Virus record (IMG/VR): IMGVR_UViG_3300025000_000260 | Location: 1-36,813 of that record | DNA length: 36,813 nucleotides | Source of the DNA: a virus | Reading direction: 5' to 3' (one strand) | Shown here: positions 30,651 through 36,813 of the stretch, in pieces | How positions within the stretch are numbered: position 1 is the first letter of the stretch | Layout of the letters: every line of letters begins with the position of its first letter | Position numbers and translations under genes: made by a program | The notes under the pieces: generated by a model | What the model saw: only the letters and a program-made list of their open reading frames with translations | Databases searched by the model: none | What the model was told of the DNA's origin: nothing

Positions 30651-31487
30651 TTAATCCTCAACGGTATGCCGGAGAACCTGCGCGACAATGGTCATCTCTG
30701 GAGTGATGTGGATTATCTTCGACTCCCCTTCGCCTGGAAGAGATTTCAGATAAGGACCCCACTTCGGATCCTCGCAATATTCTTTGCACATGCACCCGTC
30801 GCCCTTGATGTTTACGATCACCTTTTTGCCTGGTTGGGGCTGCTCGCCGTTCAGACGCTTGATAAAAAGAATAGCACCTTCAGTGAACCCCGCCGCCAAC
30901 ATGCTTGTTCCTGTAGCGATCAGAGTTCCGTCAGCCCCTTTGGCCTCTCGTTCATTCCAGTATTCGATACCTTGCGGCTCGTCCGGTATTACGCAAGGCT
31001 CTCCGCAGTTTATGTATCCATACATCGGCAATCCCACGAACTTTCCAAGCGGGGCAAGTGTCCCCGCAGGCGCGAGAAGGGCTGCTTGCTTTTCCCACAC
31101 CGATTCTACGTGAGATTGATCACTACTTCCACATATTTCATGTTTATTTGTAACTGTTTCAGGATTAACCAATTCATGAACGGAAGTTAAGGCGGGCTTT
31201 ATGGGGGCAAGTGGAGCCTGAGATCCAATAACTGAAATGGCTTTAGGTGTTGGCTCTGGACCGTTTCCGCGAACAAAGCGGCCTAGCTCCTCTTCGTCTA
31301 CCTGAAGTCCCTTAGATAGCTTCTGAATAGTGTCGGGGGCAGGCGACTTCGTTACTCGCCCAGCCATTATGTTCCCCAGGGAGCCAGGGTCCATCCCTGA
31401 TCGCCGAGCAAGCTCCCTCCTGGATATGCCCAACTCGGTACACCTCTTGACAATGTATTCAATTAAAGCGCCGATTGATGAATTCAT
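30651..31487 (-). CDS. CI/LexA-type repressor with S24 peptidase domain
   Basis: ATG at 31487 (278 aa) has AAAGGGG upstream; a longer frame starts at 31505. Residues 5-65 are an XRE helix-turn-helix (SRRELARRSGMDPGSLGNIM). The C-terminal part is a LexA/CI-type self-cleaving domain: cleavage site C161-G162 in YINCGEP, Ser195 in GTSMLAAG and Lys235 in MCKEY, 40 residues apart as in known members. DNA damage should trigger self-cleavage and induction. A long linker (75-145) separates the domains. It keeps the lytic genes off and is transcribed together with integrase. Confidence 0.92.
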   Translation of the reverse strand: MNSSIGALIEYIVKRCTELGISRRELARRSGMDPGSLGNIMAGRVTKSPAPDTIQKLSKGLQVDEEELGRFVRGNGPEPTPKAISVIGSQAPLAPIKPALTSVHELVNPETVTNKHEICGSSDQSHVESVWEKQAALLAPAGTLAPLGKFVGLPMYGYINCGEPCVIPDEPQGIEYWNEREAKGADGTLIATGTSMLAAGFTEGAILFIKRLNGEQPQPGKKVIVNIKGDGCMCKEYCEDPKWGPYLKSLPGEGESKIIHITPEMTIVAQVLRHTVED

Positions 31488-31501
31488 AAAACCCCTTTGA
31501 T

Positions 31502-31583
31502 GCAAAATTACAATAAACCCTGTTGTAAAAATACGCTCGCAGGGTATTGTATATTTACGACGATGGTGTTATTGTATTTCTAC
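31502..31583. promoter_or_regulatory. Operator array of the lysogeny switch
   Basis: Between the divergent repressor and Cro-like genes are three sites of the form GTA-N4-TAC: GTAAAAATAC (31525), GTATATTTAC (31549) and GTATTTCTAC (31574). A weaker one, GCAAAATTAC, lies at 31502. Steps are 23, 24 and 25 bases. Each is preceded by T or T-rich DNA (TTGTA). A possible rightward promoter is TTGTAA (31523) with TATTGT (31545); the leftward promoter is not clear. Confidence 0.72.
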
Positions 31584-31602
31584 ACCAAGGAGGTGATGAG
31601 AA

Positions 31603-31833
31603 ATGAAACGATTTTTACCAGAACGACTTCAATCTATTAGAAACGAAAGAGGATTATCAGTTCCACAGCTGGCTACCGCATCAGGGCAGAAGGCGCACAA
31701 CATTTCTAACGCAGAGGCAGGAAGAGTAAAGCGCCCAGGATACCAGTTTATTACCGATATCTCGTCTGCCCTTGGCGTGAGTGACGACTATTTTTTTACC
31801 ACAAGTGATGTATCTATACAACAATCAGCCTGA
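31603..31833 (+). CDS. Cro-like XRE regulator (76 aa)
   Basis: ATG at 31603 follows the strong AAGGAGGTGATGAGAA. The protein is a single helix-turn-helix domain: ERLQSIRNERGLSVPQLATA, then a recognition helix near KAHNISNAEAG and ITDISSALGVSDDYFF. It faces the repressor gene across the operators, the place of Cro. It would repress the repressor promoter during lytic growth. Confidence 0.88.
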   Translation: MKRFLPERLQSIRNERGLSVPQLATASGQKAHNISNAEAGRVKRPGYQFITDISSALGVSDDYFFTTSDVSIQQSA

Positions 31834-31846
31834 AGAAAGGAATCCT

Positions 31847-32596
31847 ATGAACAACCAGACCGAACTTCCCATCCTCAAGACCACAGAAATGATCACGGTC
31901 CGCGAAGTATCAGGAAGGCAAGCTTTCACCTACCAGGACATGGCCGACGCGCTCCAGGTCGATCCCGCTCTCATTCGGAAGCAGTACTCCCGAAACGCCG
32001 ACTCCTGGATCCAAGGCGAAACCGACGTGTGTCTTTTTGACACAGGGGCAGGCGATCGGGAAATCCGCTACTTCACCACTCGCGGTGCCATGCGTTTCTG
32101 TCGCTACGTCAAATCTGGCCGCTCCGATCAACTCTTCAATCACCTCCTCGACCTCTGGGAGGAAGAGCGCAACGAAACCTCCATCGCCCCTCGCAATACC
32201 ATCGCCGAATTGGATGCCGCCCTCAACGCCATCACCTACAAGATCGCCCCCAAGGTTGTCGAGATGGACACCCGACTTTCCCAGGTCGAAGAGCATTGCA
32301 AGCAGACGAACCCCCTGGAAATCGAGCGCCGGATGCACTTCCTGAAGAACACATCCAAGGTCCTGGTTGCTGGAACCAAGGGGAAACCCCAGCCGGTCAC
32401 CTATCAAAAATTCTGGATCGAGCTCAAGAACTTGATCGGGATCAACTCCTTCACCAACCGCGCCGCCTTGACCGTCGAGATGATGGAGAAGTGCGTTGAG
32501 TACGCCAAGTCCTGGTGCGACACGCGGTGCCTGATTCAGCCCTCTCTATTCGGAAGAGAGTCCGGAAAAACGAACGTCATCCAGTTCGGAGCCTAG
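31847..32596 (+). CDS. Phage antirepressor-like protein (ORF6C type)
   Basis: ATG at 31847 follows GAAAGGAATCCT. The 249-aa protein has an N-terminal BRO-like domain (about 15-105: FTYQDMADALQVDPALIRKQYSR, REIRYFTTRGAMRFCRYVKSG) and an ORF6C-like C-terminal domain (about 170-240: TYQKFWIELKNLIGINSFTNRAAL). A coiled-coil linker lies between. Such proteins bind the CI-type repressor or DNA and help induction. It is the second gene of the rightward operon after the Cro-like gene. Confidence 0.78.
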   Translation: MNNQTELPILKTTEMITVREVSGRQAFTYQDMADALQVDPALIRKQYSRNADSWIQGETDVCLFDTGAGDREIRYFTTRGAMRFCRYVKSGRSDQLFNHLLDLWEEERNETSIAPRNTIAELDAALNAITYKIAPKVVEMDTRLSQVEEHCKQTNPLEIERRMHFLKNTSKVLVAGTKGKPQPVTYQKFWIELKNLIGINSFTNRAALTVEMMEKCVEYAKSWCDTRCLIQPSLFGRESGKTNVIQFGA

Positions 32597-32600
32597 TCCC

Positions 32601-32735
32601 ATGACCGCACCGCTCACCATGCAGCAACTCGGAGAAGCAATCGCCGCGCTCTGGCAAGAGGCCGTCGAGAACGGCCAGCTTTCCGAGCAAGGCAAGCTCC
32701 GCCTAGCCCAATCCACCCAAGCCGCCGCCCAGTAA
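32601..32735 (+). CDS. Small helical protein (44 aa)
   Basis: A short frame four bases after the antirepressor stop: ATG at 32601, TAA at 32733-32735. The product (MTAPLTMQQLGEAIAALWQE onward) is a helix pair of Ala, Gln, Leu and Glu. There is no clear ribosome binding site, so translation may be coupled. It is too short to classify. Confidence 0.45.
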   Translation: MTAPLTMQQLGEAIAALWQEAVENGQLSEQGKLRLAQSTQAAAQ

Positions 32736-33044
32736 CGCTGGCAGCGGGGCTCACGACCCCGCAGGCGACCTCACCCCGCGACGCAATGACGCGCCAACCG
32801 GGACGACTGGACCTTTGACAAGAGCATCCCAACTGACCACCCTCACCGCTGACAAAGTGGGGCATCAAGTTGGACAGTCGCACGTTTACACCTCGGGGGA
32901 TCTGACGCACAAAGAACGATCTCCCGGGGATATTATTCCCTGTCTGGTGCCTTTTGTAAACAAAGATTAAGTAAAGGATTTTCGACCCTGCATCCCTACT
33001 GGGAGATAGGCTCGTGAACCCTTGGAACGTAGAAAGGACGTGCA
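32736..33044 (+). other. 309-base intergenic region of the early operon
   Basis: No gene is seen. A hairpin GCGGGG / CCCCGC (32744-32762) without T-run follows the 44-aa gene. A TTGACA-like word lies near 32817 but has no good -10. The 3' half (32920-32995) is AT-richer, with TATTAT and TTGTAA words. A transcription start or regulatory RNA could lie here, but the sequence does not decide it. Confidence 0.3.
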
Positions 33045-33239
33045 ATGCAGGAATCAGTCGAGCGAATTACGGAAAGGCCGGATTACGCCGCGGAATCTGC
33101 CCTCAAGACGCTGTATTTTCGGTCCATCGAGCCCACGCAGCGCTCGGGAATCACGAAGCCGACGATCGACCAGAGCGGCAACAAGCGGCACGAGAAGAAC
33201 AAAGCCGCCAAGGTCGCTCGCAGAAAGAACCGGAAGTAG
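33045..33239 (+). CDS. Small basic protein (64 aa)
   Basis: ATG at 33045 follows GTAGAAAGGACGTG. The first half is mixed (MQESVERITERPDYAAESAL); the C-terminal 25 residues are Lys/Arg-rich (KRHEKNKAAKVARRKNRK) and would bind nucleic acid. The same 14-base leader is used by the next gene. No family is recognised. Confidence 0.5.
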   Translation: MQESVERITERPDYAAESALKTLYFRSIEPTQRSGITKPTIDQSGNKRHEKNKAAKVARRKNRK

Positions 33240-33252
33240 AAAGGACGTGGCG

Positions 33253-33456
33253 ATGAATTCCGATTCTCAGCGCCGCAAGAAGCGCGTAAATCCGCCCTCC
33301 CCGCTCTACCGCATCACGATGATCGAACAGGGCATCAAGGCGAAGCCCGCCAACTGGTTCGACCGGCACAACGCCTGGGTCGAAGCGCGCCTCTGGTGGC
33401 TTCTCGGCATCTCGGCTGCCGTCCTGGCCCTGGTCATGTTCTGGCCCAGGGGGTGA
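33253..33456 (+). CDS. Small membrane protein (67 aa)
   Basis: ATG at 33253 has the same GTAGAAAGGACGTG leader as the gene before. A basic N-terminus (QRRKKRVNPPSP) leads to a single membrane helix near residues 46-64 (LWWLLGISAAVLALVMFW) and a short PRG end. It is likely a one-pass inner-membrane protein with the basic part inside. Function unknown. Confidence 0.55.
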   Translation: MNSDSQRRKKRVNPPSPLYRITMIEQGIKAKPANWFDRHNAWVEARLWWLLGISAAVLALVMFWPRG

Positions 33457-33459
33457 ACG

Positions 33460-33732
33460 ATGAGCATCCCAATTACGGTGAATTTCCCCGCCGCTCAGAA
33501 CATTCCGATCGCCCATCCCGCCCAGCTCGCGGAAATCATCCCCATCACACGAGTTAAACGAGATCCGGTCATCCGCCTGGAGCAGTCAATCCGGGATGCC
33601 GGTATTCCCCACGTGGTTGGCCCCGGATTGTACTCGGTCAGGGTCTGGCCCTGGAGTAACTGGGTATTTTTCAAAACCGAAAGAGAGGCGATCACTTGGG
33701 TAAGAGCGATGGCCGAGGGAGGAAGGAGATGA
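33460..33732 (+). CDS. Unrecognised 90-aa early protein
   Basis: ATG at 33460, four bases after the previous stop, with GGGGGTGA upstream. The protein is Ile/Pro-rich at the start and has a WPWSNWVFFKTEREAITWVR end, suggesting a small alpha/beta fold. There is no membrane helix or metal site. Its frame runs to the base before the next gene's region. Confidence 0.5.
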   Translation: MSIPITVNFPAAQNIPIAHPAQLAEIIPITRVKRDPVIRLEQSIRDAGIPHVVGPGLYSVRVWPWSNWVFFKTEREAITWVRAMAEGGRR

Positions 33733-33734
33733 GA

Positions 33735-33884
33735 ATGAGCCGAGAAAAGGCCTGTCGACTGCTTCAAAAGACCTATGACGCCATCCTCACCACGGACGAT
33801 CCTGTCAGGCAGTCGCGGCTTTTTGAAGAGCTGAAACGGGAAATCCCCGCGTATTTTGAAGAACTAGCAAAGGAGGAGCCATGA
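33735..33884 (+). CDS. Small helical protein (49 aa)
   Basis: ATG at 33735 with GAAGGAGATGAGA before it; an ATG at 33729 overlapping the upstream stop is an alternative. The product is all helix: EKACRLLQKTYDAILTTDD, RLFEELKREIPAYFEELAKE. It overlaps the next start by four bases. Unknown function. Confidence 0.5.
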   Translation: MSREKACRLLQKTYDAILTTDDPVRQSRLFEELKREIPAYFEELAKEEP

Positions 33885-34312
33885 CCCAAGGATTCACAGC
33901 CCAGGCGGGCGAGATCATCTTCCGGCTCACCGGCATGGATCTGGCGGATTACGGGCAGCGCGACCTGGATTACTTCCGAGCCGAGATCGAGCACTTGCAG
34001 ATGAAGGAGGCGACCATCCTGAGGCAGCTCACCGCCCTGGCTGCCTCGGTCGAGGTCAAGGCGGAGGCGAAGAGGGTGAAGGAACTGGCGGAGAAGCTGG
34101 AGCGGGATGCCACCGAGGCCGACAGTCGGTACATCGATTCCTTCGTTGAGGAGCGGAAGGGATTTGAAGAGAGGATGGACGAACAAGGACTCTTGCGCTT
34201 CCCTACCGGAACCAAGGCCAGCGACCTGGTGGAAGCAGAGGGAGGCATCAAGGAATCCTCTGAGTTACCCGCTGGATGGACCGACGAGAAGCTCGACGCC
34301 GCAGAGTTCTGA
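33881..34312 (+). CDS. Coiled-coil early protein (143 aa)
   Basis: ATG at 33881 follows AAAGGAGG. Residues 25-95 form a long charged coiled coil (RDLDYFRAEIEHLQMKEATI, VKELAEKLERDATEADSRY). The C-terminal 45 residues are looser with LPAGWTDEKLDAAEF at the end. The stop overlaps the next start (TGATG). No family recognised. Confidence 0.55.
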   Translation: MTQGFTAQAGEIIFRLTGMDLADYGQRDLDYFRAEIEHLQMKEATILRQLTALAASVEVKAEAKRVKELAEKLERDATEADSRYIDSFVEERKGFEERMDEQGLLRFPTGTKASDLVEAEGGIKESSELPAGWTDEKLDAAEF

Positions 34313-34524
34313 TGGCTATCCCAAGAAAAAGGACCACCCCCGAGCTGAACCCTCGGTTGGTGGTCGAGAGAGGCCTGAAATGGCCCCAGATGCTTTCCAT
34401 TATACCGCATCGGGCCTTTCTTCAAACCAGAGCCTGCGACTTCTGTGGGCACCCCATGGAGCACGTACCAGACGGCTGGGCGTGCTCTCGCTGTTTGCGA
34501 AAGGAAGGACCCGATGGCGAATGA
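34312..34524 (+). CDS. Zinc-ribbon protein (70 aa)
   Basis: The start overlaps the upstream stop. A basic N-terminal part (IPRKRTTPELNPR) is followed by a four-Cys zinc ribbon near the end: CDFCG, 11 residues, CSRC. It probably binds nucleic acid or a partner. Its last 11 bases overlap the next gene. Unknown function. Confidence 0.6.
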   Translation: MAIPRKRTTPELNPRLVVERGLKWPQMLSIIPHRAFLQTRACDFCGHPMEHVPDGWACSRCLRKEGPDGE

Positions 34525-35701
34525 ACAAGCCCTCGCGGTAATAAAGCCCGATCAGCTCACTGCTGAAAACCTGCCAAAACTCAAGCAAGAAAACTTCCTG
34601 GTCCTAACCCCTACGAGCAATGTTCAGCAGATCAACGAATTCTGCGGTGTTCAGTTCTCTCACGTCCCTGTCCGGGTGGCCTTCGACGAGGGCAAGACGT
34701 CCAACGTCGATATCTGGAAGGTGCCCGGAGGGGGCGGAAATTACGCCCCGACCAAGGTGCTCCTGAACAAGATCGCCTCGGCTGCCAACATTCAGTTCGA
34801 CGTAATGGAGACCAAGCGAGTGGACGATCGAAGGGATCGTTTTTACTGCTCCTATCAAGCCGTCGCCTTCATCCGACTTCCTTCTGGTGAAATCAAGCAC
34901 TTCCGGGACGAGGCCACTGAGGACGCCCACATGGTCGAGGAGGAGACCCTCGAAAAGTGGACGGAGAAGATAGGAAAGACGCGGGACGAATGGGTTGACC
35001 GAGTCAAGAAGAAGGTTTCGATCACCAAGGAATTCGCCGAGACGGCCGCCCGCAAGGAATTCCGCGCTTACCATAAATTCTTTGAGGAGCGCTGCCTTAC
35101 CCGGGCGATGAACCGCTGCATCCGGCAGGTCTTGGCAATGAACGGGACCTACACTCTGCCCGAACTTCAAAAGGGGTTCGTTGTCCCACAGATCACCTTT
35201 ACACCTGATCTCAAGGACCCGAAGAGCGCCCAGTTGATGGAGCGCCTTCTTTTCGGAGGAATCCAAGGAGGGTCCAGGGTTCGATCCGGTGAACTTGCTC
35301 TCCCTCCCGCTCAAGAAAATCCCCTCACCCTACCGGCCCCTGCGGTCGATGCCTTCTCCGGAGAAACCGAGCCCACCGAAGCCGAACTTGCCGAACTCGA
35401 GGCGATCTGCGAATCGACCGGAAAGGACGCAAGCCAGGATTCGCAAGTGGTCGAAGCCGAGGTTGTTGAGTCCCACGAGGCCACCATCGCCCTCCATCCG
35501 GAGGCCTGGGCCAAGCTCAATGAGGTCGACTACCCCCTGGAAATGAACGACCCCGACGGTTTCGGCGGCGTCAAGTTCCCCCCGATCGACGTCTTCAACA
35601 GCTTCGCCCCCGAGGGACAGAAGGCGTGGGAACCCAAAATCAAGCGCGCGCTGGAAATTGCCAAGCACCAGGGAAAACTCCCGCTTGAAGTGAAGTTGTA
35701 G
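34514..35701 (+). CDS. Unrecognised 395-aa early protein; possible recombination or annealing protein
   Basis: ATG at 34514 follows AAGGAAGG. Residues 15-130 have an alpha/beta core (FLVLTPTSNVQQINEFCGV, VLLNKIASAANIQFDVMETK). Residues 175-230 are helical, with SITKEFAETAARKEFRAYHK and ERCLTRAMNRCIRQVL, like the Ala/Arg-rich helix of some phage annealing proteins. An acidic linker (285-340) precedes a final alpha/beta domain. It sits just upstream of an SbcD-like nuclease. A single-strand annealing or DNA-binding role is inferred from this neighbour only. Confidence 0.55.
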   Translation: MANEQALAVIKPDQLTAENLPKLKQENFLVLTPTSNVQQINEFCGVQFSHVPVRVAFDEGKTSNVDIWKVPGGGGNYAPTKVLLNKIASAANIQFDVMETKRVDDRRDRFYCSYQAVAFIRLPSGEIKHFRDEATEDAHMVEEETLEKWTEKIGKTRDEWVDRVKKKVSITKEFAETAARKEFRAYHKFFEERCLTRAMNRCIRQVLAMNGTYTLPELQKGFVVPQITFTPDLKDPKSAQLMERLLFGGIQGGSRVRSGELALPPAQENPLTLPAPAVDAFSGETEPTEAELAELEAICESTGKDASQDSQVVEAEVVESHEATIALHPEAWAKLNEVDYPLEMNDPDGFGGVKFPPIDVFNSFAPEGQKAWEPKIKRALEIAKHQGKLPLEVKL

Positions 35702-35710
35702 GAGGTCGAG

Positions 35711-36813
35711 ATGTTGAATTGGGCACATATGGCCGATCTGCATATCGAAGAGGGACCGCGCTTCGATGAAAATATCCGGTGCATTAACTATGCGGTCAAA
35801 GACGCCAAAGCCAAGGACGTGGTTGCATTCCTCCTAGCTGGCGATATTTTCAAAAAGAAGTCGACGCCGGCGGAACGGAACGCCTTCGCCCTCATCGTCC
35901 GGAGCATGGCCGAGCACGCTCCGGTGGTCATTATCCGAGGGAACCACGATCGCCCCGGTGACCTCGAAATCTTCGGCAAACTCGAATGCGATCACGAGAT
36001 CCAGGTTTTTGAGCGCCCCGGAAAGGTCTATGTCGGCGGACTGGCGGTCTACGCCTTCCCCCACTTCGACAAGTCATCCGCCTCTGGATGGCTCGACACC
36101 CAACTCTCGATCGAGCAGACGGACATGGCGGTCATCCAGATCGCCAGAAACTACCTGGCCGAGTGGCGAACGGACCTCCTGCAGGAAACCGTCCCGGCAG
36201 TCTTCCTTGCCCATCCCAGCATGGAGGGGGCGACGCTGAGTAATAGCGAAACCCTCTCTTCTCACGGAATCCAGCTCTGTGCCTCGGATATCGACATCGG
36301 ATTCGATGCCGGCAACCTTGGGCACATTCATCACTGCCAGCCCTGCAACGCGAAGAAGACGATCTGGTACTCCGGCAACCCTGCTCGAGGTGATTGTGGC
36401 GAGGAAAAAGACGCCAAGGGTTACCTGATCCACTCCATCGCCGGACGTGGCGCGGAGTTGCACACGGAATTCCGGGAGACCCCCACACGGAAGATGATCA
36501 CGATCGAGGCTGACTGCCATCCGGAATTTGGGTTTTCCTTCGATTGCGACATCCTGGATCTCAAAAACATCGTTGCCGGGGCCGAAGTTCGGCTGCGTGT
36601 CACCGTACCCGAGGACAAGCGGGCGGATGCACAGATTCTCGTCGAAAGGTTCGAGCGAGACGCATCCGGCGCCTACTCCATCCAAGTCGAAATTCGGACC
36701 ATCCCCGTAACCCGGGTTCGCTCGGAGGAGATCGCCACCGCCCAGACCCTGGAGGACAAGCTCAAGGCCTACCACATCGCCACCGAGGCCCCGCCGGAGG
36801 GGGACCTGGAAGA
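35711..36813 (+). CDS. SbcD-like metallophosphoesterase (3'-truncated)
   Basis: ATG at 35711 follows GGAGGTCGAG and the frame is open to the last base, giving 367 residues without a stop. Metallophosphoesterase ligands are all visible: D9/H11 in MADLHIEE, D45 in LLAGDIF, N78-H79-D80 in RGNHD, H168 in LAHPS, and H205/H207 in GHIHH. This is the order seen in SbcD/Mre11 exonuclease subunits, which process DNA ends and hairpins with SbcC. The C-terminal part has the RAD50-binding-like beta region. An SbcC-type partner would be expected beyond the window. Confidence 0.88.
   Translation, partial: MLNWAHMADLHIEEGPRFDENIRCINYAVKDAKAKDVVAFLLAGDIFKKKSTPAERNAFALIVRSMAEHAPVVIIRGNHDRPGDLEIFGKLECDHEIQVFERPGKVYVGGLAVYAFPHFDKSSASGWLDTQLSIEQTDMAVIQIARNYLAEWRTDLLQETVPAVFLAHPSMEGATLSNSETLSSHGIQLCASDIDIGFDAGNLGHIHHCQPCNAKKTIWYSGNPARGDCGEEKDAKGYLIHSIAGRGAELHTEFRETPTRKMITIEADCHPEFGFSFDCDILDLKNIVAGAEVRLRVTVPEDKRADAQILVERFERDASGAYSIQVEIRTIPVTRVRSEEIATAQTLEDKLKAYHIATEAPPEGDLE

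Noticed and set aside
32815-32850. TTGACA near 32817 as a -35 for the early genes
   Set aside because: No acceptable -10 occurs 15-19 bases downstream.
1-36813. CRISPR array, tRNA or insertion sequence
   Set aside because: No regularly spaced direct repeats with unique spacers, no cloverleaf-like sequence and no transposase were noticed; the tandem repeats at 720 are contiguous without spacers.

Overview
This window is most of a temperate, long-tailed (siphovirus-like) bacteriophage. Base composition is high in G+C, Shine-Dalgarno sites of the AAGGAG/GGAGG type are strong, and genes are tightly packed with many 1-4 base overlaps. The host cannot be named. A lipoprotein gene, a holin and an M15 peptidase show a bacterial host but not its phylum. 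No tRNA, rRNA, CRISPR array or insertion sequence was seen.

Layout on the + strand: (1) 1-702 is the tail of an early operon: a zinc-ribbon fragment and an unrecognised 161-aa protein. (2) 703-885 is a control region with four 12-bp tandem repeats and an extended -10, probably the late promoter. (3) 886-1572 holds three small genes. (4) 1573-2032 has stacked hairpins, two of them terminators, and a possible small membrane protein on the - strand. (5) 2033-10708 is packaging and head: small and large terminase, portal, MuF-type protein, ChaB/XkdF-type protease, scaffold with two strong internal starts, decoration protein and major capsid. (6) 10692-11955 holds a repeat-containing fibre-like protein with a signal peptide and a companion. 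(7) 11960-13986 holds connector and neck genes. (8) 13983-18715 is the tail: two paralogous tube proteins, a G/GT assembly chaperone with a frameshift extension, and a 1004-aa tape measure. (9) 19437-26122 holds the distal tail, hub and receptor-binding proteins. (10) 26119-28888 holds a Cys-His-Asp peptidase, holin, M15 endolysin and a membrane-anchored protein.

Three - strand islands interrupt the late region: a lipoprotein (18755-19315), a 92-aa protein (22953-23231) and a two-gene operon with its own promoter and repeated operator (27558-28216). They behave like morons, genes added between structural genes and expressed on their own.

The lysogeny switch follows. A large serine integrase (29148-30650) lies directly downstream of a CI/LexA-type repressor on the - strand, facing a Cro-like gene on the + strand across an array of four operator-like sites. 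A 52-bp dyad over the integrase stop codon is a candidate attP. Lysis genes and integrase are contiguous across it, so the DNA is probably the phage or circular form rather than an integrated prophage. After Cro come an antirepressor, several small early genes, a 395-aa protein that may act in recombination, and an SbcD-like nuclease cut by the window end. The early operon probably continues beyond the window and returns at position 1 in the circular map.

The observations most worth checking are the small - strand operon with repeated operator, the attP dyad, the late-promoter repeats, the UUCG-type terminator joined to a ribosome binding site at several tail genes, the signal peptide on a head-region protein, and the +1/-2 frameshift in the tail chaperone.
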